Notes: generated from the sequence alone by a model not told the origin. A DNA stretch of 16,354 nt from CAYMPW01 sp964558505 (GCA_964558505.1 CAZLEI010000029.1:1-16354); one strand, 5' to 3'. Positions 1-7,055 are shown, counted from the first letter of the stretch. Numbers and translations: made by a program.

Positions 1-2512
1 TAAACACCGAGAACGTGTTGCTTGCGTCATCATACTTGTATCCGCCTATATTCAGTGCAGTGACGTCGGCCTTCCAGTTCATAAGTCTGCAGACGTCATC
101 GTAGGTGTACATCTTGTAAAGAACAAAGTTGGTTTTCTCATACATCTCCGAATATTCGGATTCGTTGTTTTCTTTACCGAGTTTGATAACATCTTCAATC
201 TGTTCGCGAAGTATAGGGTTGGAGAGAATCCGGCGGTAACGATCGCAAATACGATTCGATTCAATAAACACCGGTCCGTTTTTGTAGAACTTTCCGTCAA
301 ACACTGCAATGATGTTTTCCATAGCATTTTCATTCATCTCTGGATGTCTCTTCGCTATTGCTGAATGCACATTCGTGCATTCCGAGTTGATTAGCTCCAG
401 CATTTCAATCTCCAACAGACGCTTTCCAGGTGCGATAATCTTGCAAACATATTCGAGATATTTTATTTCCCCTTCATCGAAGGAGACATTGTAATCTTTC
501 TCCCTGACACTGAGGAATCCGTGATATGATCCGTATTTGGATATGATGTTCAAGGCGTTTATGGATCCGTACTTTTTGAAATCGCATAGGCTGGGTATTC
601 TGCCGAGCTTATTTTTTAGACTAATATAGCCTTCGACGAGAATCTTATAATCTGTAAAGTCAGACCTGTCTACGGATTCGTAGATCCTATTTTTAGCGAT
701 TTCGTCGAAACTGATGGTGGAGTTTCCAGGGATTATGCTGTCTCCAGTTGCTATGAATTTTCTCACACTACTTTTGTTGTAGGTACGGTCATCTGAAAGT
801 GCCAGAGGAATGTTATAGTTCTTCTCGTAGTTTCCAATAAAGTCTAAGATAACAACAAAATCTTTCTCATCGTGAAGCCTGAGCCCGCGGCCTAATTGTT
901 GAATATAGACAATTGGAGATTCTGTGGGACGGAGCATTATCACCTGGTTGACTGATGGAATATCAACACCCTCGTTGAACAAGTCGGCTGTGAAGATGTA
1001 ATCGATTTGCTTGCCGGAATCGTCAGCTTCAAGGTTTTCGATACACTCTTCAACTACCCGTTTGTCCATTTGGCCCGAAACCCATTTTGCCCTGTAGCCA
1101 TGGCGGCAAAAAGCTGTGCAATAATATTCGGCTTCGGCGAGTGTACGGCAAAACACTACTCCTTTCACACGTTTTCCACAGAATCCATAATACTCGGCAT
1201 TCTCTATGATATGTTTGACCCGCTGTTCTTTTTCAATTTCTGTAAATGCGGTTTTATCATTATACTGTAATCCTGCTATTTCCAAGTCAGCTATTCCAAA
1301 ATAATGGAATGGACAGATCAAGTTGTACTCCATCGCCTGTTTTAAACGGATGTCATAAGCAATAGTGTTGTTGAATAATTTGTAGATGTCATATCCATCA
1401 GTTCTATCAGGAGTTGCCGTCATACCCAGAAGAAATTTTGGATTGAAGTGATCAATCACTCTTTGATATGTCTCAGCGCCCGCATGGTGTACTTCATCAA
1501 TGAGAATATAATCGAACGTATCGGCAGGTATCTTTTTCAGAACGTCGATTTTAGACAATGTCTGTATTGTAGTGAACAGGCAGTCCGCAGTCAAATTATT
1601 GAATTCCGGAGAGTATTCCTCGATAACAACATCCGGTTCCATGACCTTTCTGTAACTTTCCATGGATTTCTTTAAAATTGGCAGCCTGTGAACGATATAT
1701 AGGAATTTACCGCCGAATTTCTTTGCGTCAAATGCTGAAAGATAGGTTTTTCCGCTTCCCGTAGCAGAAATTACCAATGCGCGCCGATTGCCTTTTTCCC
1801 GTTCTGATTGAATGTTCTGAAGAGCTTCGGCCTGCATTCTGTTGGGACTTATTCTTCCGTATTCGCCACTTGGCAACAGGCGCGGGTCATGCTCGGCAAC
1901 AGATCTCCTTATTTTCTTGGCATCATTGTAAATCAAACTGTATTCTTCGATCCAAATATCTGTGATCGGAGTAGCATGCTCGAAGATCTTGTTAAATTCG
2001 TTAACTATGTTATGTATGACATCCCCTGCGCTGGTGGAATTGAGTTTAAGATTCCATTCTCCGTTGGAACATAGCGCATTGTTTGTCAGATTGCTACTTC
2101 CGATGATTATATCGTAACTATCATTTTTCATGAAGATGTAGCATTTTGAGTGCATCTTCATCTGTTCTTCGGTTACAATTCTAACATCGATATTGTCGAA
2201 CGATTTTAGTTTTCTAAGTGCGTTAGGATCAGTGAAATTCTGATACTGCGAGGCCATTATCCTTCCTTTTATGTTGTGTTCTTTTAGATATTTAAATTCA
2301 GAAAGGAGAGCATTAACGCCATCCGATGTGACAAATGCGGTAGAAAACATAAATTCTTTACAATGGGTCATTTCATGTTTGATCGATGTGATGACTTTTT
2401 CTCCGCGAGATGGGTCGTTTGTGAGAAATTGGGGTATAAATTCTCCATTCGCAACTATTGTGCGGTCAATAAAACCGTGTTCGAGTCCGGTTTTCAATAA
2501 GTCATTAGTCAA
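1..2512 (-). CDS. SF2 helicase with N-terminal PLD-like nuclease domain and DUF3427-like C-terminus (3' end outside window)
   Basis: One uninterrupted minus-strand frame of about 837 codons leaves the window at its left edge, so the stop is not seen. With the TTG at 2512 as residue 1, an HxK motif (H121, K123) followed by GSSNLT (from 138) marks a phospholipase-D/HKD-type nuclease domain; the usual HKD aspartate is not at its expected place. Helicase motifs follow: PNRMQAEAL, Walker A ATGSGKT (250-256), DEVH (339-342), MTATP (364-368) and QLGRGLR (539-545). The rest, to about residue 837, resembles the DUF3427 region that commonly follows such helicases. Such proteins act on DNA and are frequent in bacterial and archaeal defence islands; a defence role here is inference. 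No ATG fits the N-terminus. TTG is chosen because the frame is closed by TAA shortly upstream, a weak GGGG lies 8 bases before it, and a TATA-like box sits about 54 bases upstream. The DNA is far more AT-rich than from 3020 onward, suggesting transfer. Confidence 0.9.
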   Translation of the reverse strand, partial: MTNDLLKTGLEHGFIDRTIVANGEFIPQFLTNDPSRGEKVITSIKHEMTHCKEFMFSTAFVTSDGVNALLSEFKYLKEHNIKGRIMASQYQNFTDPNALRKLKSFDNIDVRIVTEEQMKMHSKCYIFMKNDSYDIIIGSSNLTNNALCSNGEWNLKLNSTSAGDVIHNIVNEFNKIFEHATPITDIWIEEYSLIYNDAKKIRRSVAEHDPRLLPSGEYGRISPNRMQAEALQNIQSEREKGNRRALVISATGSGKTYLSAFDAKKFGGKFLYIVHRLPILKKSMESYRKVMEPDVVIEEYSPEFNNLTADCLFTTIQTLSKIDVLKKIPADTFDYILIDEVHHAGAETYQRVIDHFNPKFLLGMTATPDRTDGYDIYKLFNNTIAYDIRLKQAMEYNLICPFHYFGIADLEIAGLQYNDKTAFTEIEKEQRVKHIIENAEYYGFCGKRVKGVVFCRTLAEAEYYCTAFCRHGYRAKWVSGQMDKRVVEECIENLEADDSGKQIDYIFTADLFNEGVDIPSVNQVIMLRPTESPIVYIQQLGRGLRLHDEKDFVVILDFIGNYEKNYNIPLALSDDRTYNKSSVRKFIATGDSIIPGNSTISFDEIAKNRIYESVDRSDFTDYKILVEGYISLKNKLGRIPSLCDFKKYGSINALNIISKYGSYHGFLSVREKDYNVSFDEGEIKYLEYVCKIIAPGKRLLEIEMLELINSECTNVHSAIAKRHPEMNENAMENIIAVFDGKFYKNGPVFIESNRICDRYRRILSNPILREQIEDVIKLGKENNESEYSEMYEKTNFVLYKMYTYDDVCRLMNWKADVTALNIGGYKYDDASNTFSVF

Positions 2513-2560
2513 TGAACAATCCCCGGATACGAAGCAGGTATTGCAGCTAATAATCTGCCG

Positions 2561-2570
2561 GTGTTATAAT
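2561..2570 (-). promoter_or_regulatory. TATA-like box of the helicase gene
   Basis: On the minus strand the bases read ATTATAACAC. Transcription starting about 25 bases downstream would give a leader of roughly 28 bases before the TTG start at 2512. This suggests the helicase has its own promoter and does not depend only on the upstream small gene. Confidence 0.4.
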
Positions 2571-2607
2571 GCCCGATCAATCACACACATTTGATGATTA
2601 TCAGCGT

Positions 2608-2982
2608 TTAGATTTCCGTGCAGTATTTGTTCCAGAGCTCTTCGGTTTCCCATGGATCTCCTACATATTCTCCAAGACGGATGCCGAAAGCCGTTTCCAG
2701 ATCTTTCACGGTAGATACATTGACGTAGCCTTCTTTCTCGGTGATCCAAATGAGTCCGTCAAGATATTTTCCCGTATCTCTATCGAAGAACCAAAAATCC
2801 ACATCGCCGTCAGATCTGTTGACCATCAACGCAATCTGTTCTCCGACAGAATACAATCCCTCTTTCATGTCCGTCATGCGCGGTGAATAATCCACATGGG
2901 AAAATACAGCCTGAACGATATAACGGCTACCATGTTGATCATATACGAAGGCAAACCTGTCCACAGATAGTAATAATCTCAT
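2608..2982 (-). CDS. small acidic hypothetical protein
   Basis: A 124-residue protein that I do not recognise. It is acidic and rich in aromatic residues, with no signal peptide, membrane segment, cysteine motif or known catalytic signature that I can see. Features include YDQHGSRYIVQAVF near the N-terminus, then WFFDRDTGKYLDG and WITEKEGYVNV, giving the impression of a compact beta-rich fold. It lies 95 bases upstream of the helicase on the same strand and shares its AT-rich composition, so it probably arrived with it. The start is uncertain: ATG at 2982 gives the longest protein, but the nearest TATA-like stretch (about 2990-3002) lies only about 14 bases upstream. An in-frame GTG at 2964 would be better spaced for a leaderless transcript. 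The stop is TAA. A small partner or regulator of the helicase is possible, but nothing in the sequence proves it. Confidence 0.65.
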   Translation of the reverse strand: MRLLLSVDRFAFVYDQHGSRYIVQAVFSHVDYSPRMTDMKEGLYSVGEQIALMVNRSDGDVDFWFFDRDTGKYLDGLIWITEKEGYVNVSTVKDLETAFGIRLGEYVGDPWETEELWNKYCTEI

Positions 2983-2989
2983 TTTAGAA

Positions 2990-3002
2990 ACAATAATATT
3001 CT
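2990..3002 (+). promoter_or_regulatory. TATA-like box between divergent genes
   Basis: CAATAATATTCTA is centred about 27 bases before the ATG at 3023, the expected distance for a leaderless archaeal mRNA of the regulator gene. The stretch is nearly palindromic and could also serve the small minus-strand gene if that gene starts at GTG 2964. Confidence 0.45.
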
Positions 3003-3022
3003 AACATTTCGTTTGACATTTC

Positions 3023-3556
3023 ATGAACGACCATCTCCTCGAATACCTGATCGACCCGGCGAAGAGCAGGATCCTGCTGGAGATCAGCACGGCCGGCCGC
3101 ATAACCGTCAAGGAGCTGTGCGTCAAATGCCCGGACATACCGCGTTCGTCGATGTACAGGCACCTGACCCGCATGGAGAGGGACGGCGTGATAGACATAG
3201 TCGATTTCAAGCAGGTCCGCGGCACGATCGAGCGCACCTATGCGTTGGACCAGGAAGCGTTCTCGCCGCCGATGAAGGAAGGGGAACCGTTCGACGGGAT
3301 GATGATGGTCCGCCTGCTGGAACTGTTCTGCATAGAGTACATCCGCAAGTTCCATGCGTACGTGGAGGCGCACGGGCTGGACCCGGCCAAGGACATGGCG
3401 GGGTTCTCGACGGCCCCGGTGTACGCCACGGACGAGGAGCTCGCCGAGGTCATGAACGAGATAGGAGGGAAGTTCAAGGCCATGATCGCCAACGGGCCCG
3501 CCCCGGGCAGGAGGCGGCGCTCCATCGGCATCATCATGGCCCCTCCCGAGGATTAA
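3023..3556 (+). CDS. ArsR-like winged-helix transcriptional regulator
   Basis: A 177-residue cytoplasmic protein. Residues 1-75 form a winged helix-turn-helix of the ArsR/HTH_20 type: LIDPAKSRILLEIS (first helix), the ITVKELCVKCPDIPRSSMYR recognition region, RHLTRMERDGVI and the wing up to IERTYAL. The C-terminal part ends in NGPAPGRRRR followed by a short beta strand, an arrangement I recall from Firmicute HTH regulators of this type, which suggests a bacterial origin. The C-terminal ligand is unknown. ATG at 3023 is supported by a TATA-like box 27 bases upstream and by the start of the HTH fold. It converges on the DUF6141-like membrane protein gene; the two TAA stops share two bases (3554-3555). 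It marks where the GC-rich part of the window begins. Its target cannot be read from the sequence. Confidence 0.85.
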   Translation: MNDHLLEYLIDPAKSRILLEISTAGRITVKELCVKCPDIPRSSMYRHLTRMERDGVIDIVDFKQVRGTIERTYALDQEAFSPPMKEGEPFDGMMMVRLLELFCIEYIRKFHAYVEAHGLDPAKDMAGFSTAPVYATDEELAEVMNEIGGKFKAMIANGPAPGRRRRSIGIIMAPPED

Positions 3557-4044
3557 GGCAACGCCTTCAGGAGATCGTCCGGCCTCTTGGAGCAGATGAG
3601 TATCCCCTTCTCGCGCCCCTTCTCGTGCACCATGACGGCACCCTCGTTCCCCGGGCACAGATAGGCTATCCCCGTCGTCCAATAACGCACTCCCCACCCG
3701 CCGTACCTGGATACGGGATGGATGTCCCCCTTGGGGACGGCCTCGCATCCCTCGATGTCCTCCAGCATGATCCTGCGGGAGAGTATGGTCTTGATACGCA
3801 GCTCGCTGTCCGTAACGGTGGTCTCGAGCCTGAGGAACAGGCCGATCAGCGCTATCGCGGCCAGCAGCACCGTCATCGGGACCAGCAGCCACAGTGGCAT
3901 CTCGGAGGACGCCCCGGGCGGGGCGAATATGCCCAGGTGCGCTAGGATCATGGTGGCCACCAGTGCGGCCATGGCCGCGGCCAGTACGATGCCGACCCAT
4001 AACGGGAGCATCCGTTGGCTTTCGATGTACTTCACATTCGACAT
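3553..4044 (-). CDS. two-TM membrane protein with PH-like domain (DUF6141-like)
   Basis: A 163-residue protein. Hydrophobic segments at about residues 15-38 and 50-72 form a membrane hairpin. A soluble C-terminal domain follows (about 75-163) with LETTVTDSELRIKT, a YGGWGVRYW stretch, AYLCPGNEGAVMV and a terminal ICSKRPDDLLKAL. This order (strand-rich PH-like domain, GGWG(I/V)RY, SxRP(E/D)xL near the end) matches what I recall of DUF6141 and bacterial PH-domain membrane proteins. The biochemical role is unknown. ATG at 4044 is preferred: once the false gap is closed, a TATA box lies 25 bases upstream. An in-frame ATG 21 bases earlier would fall before the predicted transcription start. The gene converges on the ArsR-like regulator with stops overlapping by two bases. 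Confidence 0.75.
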   Translation of the reverse strand: MSNVKYIESQRMLPLWVGIVLAAAMAALVATMILAHLGIFAPPGASSEMPLWLLVPMTVLLAAIALIGLFLRLETTVTDSELRIKTILSRRIMLEDIEGCEAVPKGDIHPVSRYGGWGVRYWTTGIAYLCPGNEGAVMVHEKGREKGILICSKRPDDLLKALP

Positions 4045-4058
4045 GTGGATTTCATCGG
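4004..4058. repeat. first copy of 55-bp direct duplication at gap edge
   Basis: The 55 bases ending at the N run are identical to 4159-4213, which begin right after it. They cover the first codons and start region of the DUF6141-like gene. The position at both gap edges marks them as an unmerged contig overlap, not a biological repeat. Confidence 0.95.
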
Positions 4059-4158
4059 NNNNNNNNNNNNNNNNNNNNNNNNNNNNNNNNNNNNNNNNNN
4101 NNNNNNNNNNNNNNNNNNNNNNNNNNNNNNNNNNNNNNNNNNNNNNNNNNNNNNNNNN
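4059..4158. other. 100-N scaffold gap
   Basis: Exactly 100 undetermined bases, the usual placeholder for a gap of unknown size. Because the flanking 55 bases are identical, the real gap length is probably negative (an overlap). Confidence 0.97.
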
Positions 4159-4213
4159 GGGAGCATCCGTTGGCTTTCGATGTACTTCACATTCGACATG
4201 TGGATTTCATCGG
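4159..4213. repeat. second copy of 55-bp direct duplication at gap edge
   Basis: Exact copy of 4004-4058, starting GGGAGCATCC and ending TTCATCGG. Sequence beyond it (from 4214) continues into the promoter of the minus-strand DUF6141-like gene. Confidence 0.95.
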
Positions 4214-4218
4214 CTTCC

Positions 4219-4228
4219 ATTTATAAAA
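4219..4228 (-). promoter_or_regulatory. TATA box of the DUF6141-like gene
   Basis: The minus strand reads TTTTATAAAT. In the unsplit sequence (second repeat copy) its centre lies 25 bases before the ATG equivalent at 4199. That is the expected spacing for a leaderless archaeal transcript starting at the MSNVKY start codon. Confidence 0.6.
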
Positions 4229-4258
4229 CCTTCTCAGGATTTCCGACGGATCGGATGA

Positions 4259-4545
4259 TTTGGGAACAATCCCATTTCACGGTTTCCGTCGGATATCGGT
4301 GACCCCGCCGTGCGCCGGATGTCTCGGCATCTGCATTGAAGAAGGGCGGTCTGCTCATGGTCGCCCATTCGAGGTCCCGGGTGCAGATCAATGATATCCG
4401 CAGAGAGGGCGGCGAGGTGATATCCAAGGATTTCCTCCCTCCGGTGGATGTCCTCAAGGACATGTTCCAGAAAGCCGGCCTGAGAGTGATATTGGCACGT
4501 GATGACGACGAGTACTACATCATCGCCGGACGCAAGGTCCGATCA
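4259..4545 (+). pseudogene. decayed C-terminal remnant of a class I SAM methyltransferase
   Basis: From about 4336 the plus strand encodes LKKGGLLMVAHSRSRVQIND, then DFLPPVDVLKDMFQKAGL and DDDEYYIIAGRK. This is the usual C-terminal part of class I SAM-dependent methyltransferases: the L(K/R)xGG turn, the AHxxSR strand, and the LPPxxxLxxMxxxAG helix ending in a Y(Y/L)xxxGRK strand. The SAM-binding N-terminal half is absent. In another frame, 4280-4330 reads RFPSDIGDPAVRRMSRHL, plausible as the segment before LKKGG, so a frameshift near 4331-4338 is likely; both frames are closed by TGA upstream (4300 and 4256). The reading frame has no stop where one is expected: at 4540 a CGA stands where TGA would end the protein. 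The frame then runs antisense through the hydrolase gene. Such a fragment cannot form a working enzyme. The family call rests on motif recall. Confidence 0.55.
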
Positions 4546-5079
4546 TCTTCCGATCACGGATATCTGCAGCCCCTTCATGACATCCAGGGCCTTCTCGTGA
4601 AGGTCCTTGTCATAGCTGGCCACGCATCTCGCGTCGACGGTTATGACCGCCTCGGGCATGGCGGATTTCAGGATGACGGCGTTGGAGATCACGCAGATGT
4701 TGGTGACCAGGCCGCACAGCTCCACCTCCCTGTAGCCCACCGCCGACATCCTCTCGGCGAGTTCCAGGTTGCCGAATGCGCTCTTGGCGGAGGACGGGTG
4801 CCCCTCGGCAAGCTCCGCGATGCGCCCGTGAAGCGCCCTCCCATCGGCGGTCATGCAGTGCCCGATCGGCAGGTTGCGCCCCTCCTGGGTGTCCAGGTAG
4901 TCCTCGCCGTGGCAGTCCAGGGTGAAGTAGACGTCGTCTCCGTCGGCGACGGCCTCCTCTATCTTCTCGGCTATGCGAGGCTCGAGATCCTCTGCACCCG
5001 GGAATCCCAACGTCCCGTCGACGAAATCGTTCTGATAATCGATCACGACCAATGCCCTTCCCCTTCCGGCACCGCACAT
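4543..5079 (-). CDS. cysteine hydrolase, isochorismatase/nicotinamidase superfamily
   Basis: About 178 residues with the isochorismatase-like fold: ALVVIDYQNDF at the N-terminus carries the catalytic aspartate, SAKSAFG the catalytic lysine, and LCGLVTNICVISNA the nucleophilic cysteine. YFTLDCHGEDYLDTQEGRNL and GHCMT match the metal/substrate region of Clostridium-type cysteine hydrolases, including LPIGHC. The usual reaction of the superfamily is hydrolysis of an amide or similar bond, for example nicotinamide to nicotinate; the exact substrate is not evident. In-frame ATGs occur at 5121, 5100 and 5079. The last is chosen because a TATA-like box is centred 27 bases before it and the fold begins a few residues later. 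The stop is TGA. It follows tRNA-Ser on the same strand and converges on the methyltransferase remnant. Confidence 0.88.
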   Translation of the reverse strand: MCGAGRGRALVVIDYQNDFVDGTLGFPGAEDLEPRIAEKIEEAVADGDDVYFTLDCHGEDYLDTQEGRNLPIGHCMTADGRALHGRIAELAEGHPSSAKSAFGNLELAERMSAVGYREVELCGLVTNICVISNAVILKSAMPEAVITVDARCVASYDKDLHEKALDVMKGLQISVIGR

Positions 5080-5102
5080 GCAGGGTGATGGACGGACCAT
5101 GT

Positions 5103-5110
5103 GATAAACG
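5103..5110 (-). promoter_or_regulatory. TATA-like box of the cysteine hydrolase gene
   Basis: CGTTTATC on the minus strand is centred about 27 bases before the ATG at 5079, which supports that start and a leaderless mRNA. Confidence 0.4.
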
Positions 5111-5138
5111 CGTCTGTGCATGCGAACTGAAAACGGGA

Positions 5139-5225
5139 TGGCGCCGAGGGAGAGATTCGAACTCCCGAGACCGTGAGGTCAGCGGTTTTCGAGACCGCCG
5201 CCATACCGGGCTTGGCTACCTCGGC
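5139..5225 (-). tRNA. tRNA-Ser (anticodon CGA)
   Basis: An 84-base class II tRNA plus an encoded CCA. The acceptor stem GCCGAGG pairs with CCTCGGC, with discriminator G. The anticodon stem GCGGT/ACCGC encloses the loop CTCGAAA, so the anticodon is CGA (serine codon UCG). A long variable arm follows, typical of tRNA-Ser, and the T-arm contains GTTCGAATC. No intron is seen in the anticodon loop. Confidence 0.95.
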
Positions 5226-5249
5226 TTGGAACGGACAATCGGGTATCTG

Positions 5250-5258
5250 TATTTTAGC
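5250..5258 (-). promoter_or_regulatory. TATA-like box of tRNA-Ser
   Basis: GCTAAAATA on the minus strand lies about 29 bases before the mature 5' end of tRNA-Ser and only a few bases after the stop codon of the transglutaminase-like gene. The tRNA can therefore be transcribed separately. Confidence 0.45.
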
Positions 5259-5262
5259 GTTT

Positions 5263-7002
5263 TCATCGCGCGCGCATCGGATGGATGACATGTGTCGCGA
5301 TGTACCTCTTGCCATCGGGCATGATGCCCACGGTGTACCCCATGCCCGTGGTCTCGCAGTAGAGGTACTTCTTCCCGTTGATGCTGTAGCTGACCCCGTC
5401 GGCGTCCGCGGCGATGCCGCTGAACGCATGGCCGCTCCCGGCGGAGGGGAGATGGAGGATCATCATGCTGTCCAGCCCCATGGCGGCGGTCAGGGCGGTG
5501 AAGAGCGCCGCGGAGTCCTCGCAATCGCCTTTGCCGTCGACAAGCGTCTCTATCGGGTATTTCCAGTATTCCGTTGCGCCGTGAGCTTCTTTGTCCGATT
5601 GGTATCTGACGGCGTACTGGGTGAACGCCAATGTCGCATCGGCCAGAAGGAGGCTCTCCTCGCTGTTCGCGGGGGCGTGCCCGAGGACCCTGCCGGTTAT
5701 GGTGTCCGCCAACGCCCTTATGTCGCCATCCATCCAAGTGATGAACATGGAATCGCTGTCATGATCCGTATGGGCGCGTTTCGCGGCATCGTCCTTGTAC
5801 ATGGCGTAATGCGAGAACGGAACGGTCCAGGTGACGGTGCTCAGCGTGCGGCCGTATGCGAAAGTGACGGTTCCAGAAACGTCCCCGTCTGCGATCACGT
5901 ACCTGTGCGTCCCGGTGTCCCCGTTGGTGATCCTGTACTCTCCGGGAACGGTGAAGATGAACTCGGCAGGCTCCCCCACGGCCGCGCCCACGGGCGAGTC
6001 CCCGTTGTGGGCATCGGCGATCGTCCAGCGCGTGGAGGGCGTGCCGGAGCCGTCGGACACGGTAACCGTCGACCATAAATCCACTATCGCGGCAGAGGAT
6101 GCCACGGCGACCGCTCTGACCTCCGTGTCCTCGTGCAGGCCGGATATGACGACGTCGGTGCTCCTGGCGAAAGGTTTCCCGTCCACCTGCCATCCGCTCA
6201 GGACGTACCCGTCCTCCAGGACTGCCCCCACGATGACGTCCTCGCCCGGCCTGTACGTCCCGGTGCCCGTGTACGAGACGATGCCGTCGGATTGCACGCC
6301 GGACACCGTCCACTCCACTTCCGGGACGAACACGAACCTGTAGGCGTACACGGCGGTGTACCTCATGTCGGAGGACGAGAACACTTCGCGGTAGATCACG
6401 CCGTCGGAGATCCAGCGCGTGGTGCATCCTAGGCTGTGGACGCTGCATTCCTTCTCCCCGTCCGCGGTCATGATGGTCTCCGACCCTTTCATGGTCCATG
6501 ACCGGACGGAAGCCTCCATCCACAGGTGCTCGGTGGAATCCCGGACGGACGGACCGGCCGCGAAGTCCTTCTTCACCTCGGCGAAGTGGTCCCCTCCGGA
6601 TTCGCGCATGAACCTGTACTCGAACGAACCGGAGATCCCGGTGCCTTTCGAATCTGTGCCGGCGACGTCCATGCGGAATCCTGTGCCGGTCCTGCACGGC
6701 TCCCATGCAGCGTAGAGGACCCTGTTTCCAGAGTCCTTGGCGCCTATGCCGAGCATCCGGGACGTGTGCTTGCTGTCGGAGAACCATCCTTTGAACAGAT
6801 ATCCGTCGCGGACGGGGTCTTCGAATTCCACGGCATCCCCTCTGCGGTAAGATGCAGGATTGTCGCCGTTGCTCCCGCCGTCAAGGATGTACTCTATCGT
6901 GTACTCCTTCTCCGGGTCCTCGGAATAGTCGCCGGACATGATCAGCAGGCATGCCGCGGCGATGACCATCATCACGACCGCGGCGACGACACCAGGCTTC
7001 AT
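5263..7002 (-). CDS. membrane-anchored InlB-repeat and transglutaminase-like protein
   Basis: A 579-residue exported protein. Residues 4-23 are a hydrophobic signal anchor with no cleavage site I can call. Residues 33-101 form a Listeria-Bacteroides (InlB B-type) repeat: YTIEYILDGGS, DGYLFKGWFSD, LYAAW. A second, divergent repeat near 240-300 shows TGTYRPGEDV and EDGYVLSGW. A beta-rich stretch follows. The C-terminal domain is a transglutaminase/papain-like fold: GKGDCEDSA with candidate nucleophile C494, H525 in SGHAFSGI and, as third residue, E550 in YLYCETT where many relatives have Asp. Such proteins are probable surface proteins acting on peptides or glycopeptides outside the cell. They are common in host-associated Methanomassiliicoccales (recalled, not tested). 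ATG at 7002 has a TATA-like box 29 bases upstream. It is divergent from proA. Confidence 0.85.
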   Translation of the reverse strand: MKPGVVAAVVMMVIAAACLLIMSGDYSEDPEKEYTIEYILDGGSNGDNPASYRRGDAVEFEDPVRDGYLFKGWFSDSKHTSRMLGIGAKDSGNRVLYAAWEPCRTGTGFRMDVAGTDSKGTGISGSFEYRFMRESGGDHFAEVKKDFAAGPSVRDSTEHLWMEASVRSWTMKGSETIMTADGEKECSVHSLGCTTRWISDGVIYREVFSSSDMRYTAVYAYRFVFVPEVEWTVSGVQSDGIVSYTGTGTYRPGEDVIVGAVLEDGYVLSGWQVDGKPFARSTDVVISGLHEDTEVRAVAVASSAAIVDLWSTVTVSDGSGTPSTRWTIADAHNGDSPVGAAVGEPAEFIFTVPGEYRITNGDTGTHRYVIADGDVSGTVTFAYGRTLSTVTWTVPFSHYAMYKDDAAKRAHTDHDSDSMFITWMDGDIRALADTITGRVLGHAPANSEESLLLADATLAFTQYAVRYQSDKEAHGATEYWKYPIETLVDGKGDCEDSAALFTALTAAMGLDSMMILHLPSAGSGHAFSGIAADADGVSYSINGKKYLYCETTGMGYTVGIMPDGKRYIATHVIHPMRAR

Positions 7003-7027
7003 AGGGACATGGTATTTCCTGGCAGGG

Positions 7028-7036
7028 TATTAAAGC
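7028..7036 (-). promoter_or_regulatory. TATA-like box of the transglutaminase-like gene
   Basis: GCTTTAATA on the minus strand is centred about 29 bases before the ATG at 7002, compatible with a very short or absent leader. Confidence 0.45.
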
Positions 7037-7055
7037 GTCGCGCGCGAACAGTTAG

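Noticed and set aside
309..2594. Several 60-110-codon plus-strand frames across the helicase
   Set aside because: They are shadows of the uninterrupted minus-strand helicase frame, which carries all SF2 motifs.
3013..4000. Long open frames of about 310 (plus) and 338 (minus) codons over the regulator and DUF6141-like genes
   Set aside because: Both show low-complexity R/G/H-rich translations and cover two convergent genes that have clear family motifs and promoters.
4004..4213. 55-bp direct repeat read as an attachment site or transposon target duplication
   Set aside because: The copies abut both ends of a 100-N placeholder exactly, which is an assembly signature; target duplications are usually much shorter.
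4546..5088. Continuation of the methyltransferase frame through the hydrolase gene on the opposite strand
   Set aside because: Beyond 4545 the translation is antisense to a well-supported cysteine hydrolase and has no family signature. It is readthrough after loss of the original stop.
5173..6433. Long plus-strand open frames opposite the transglutaminase-like gene
   Set aside because: They are antisense to a gene with recognisable domains, use rare-looking residue patterns rich in R, G, P and H, and lack motifs. Such frames are common opposite GC-rich coding DNA.
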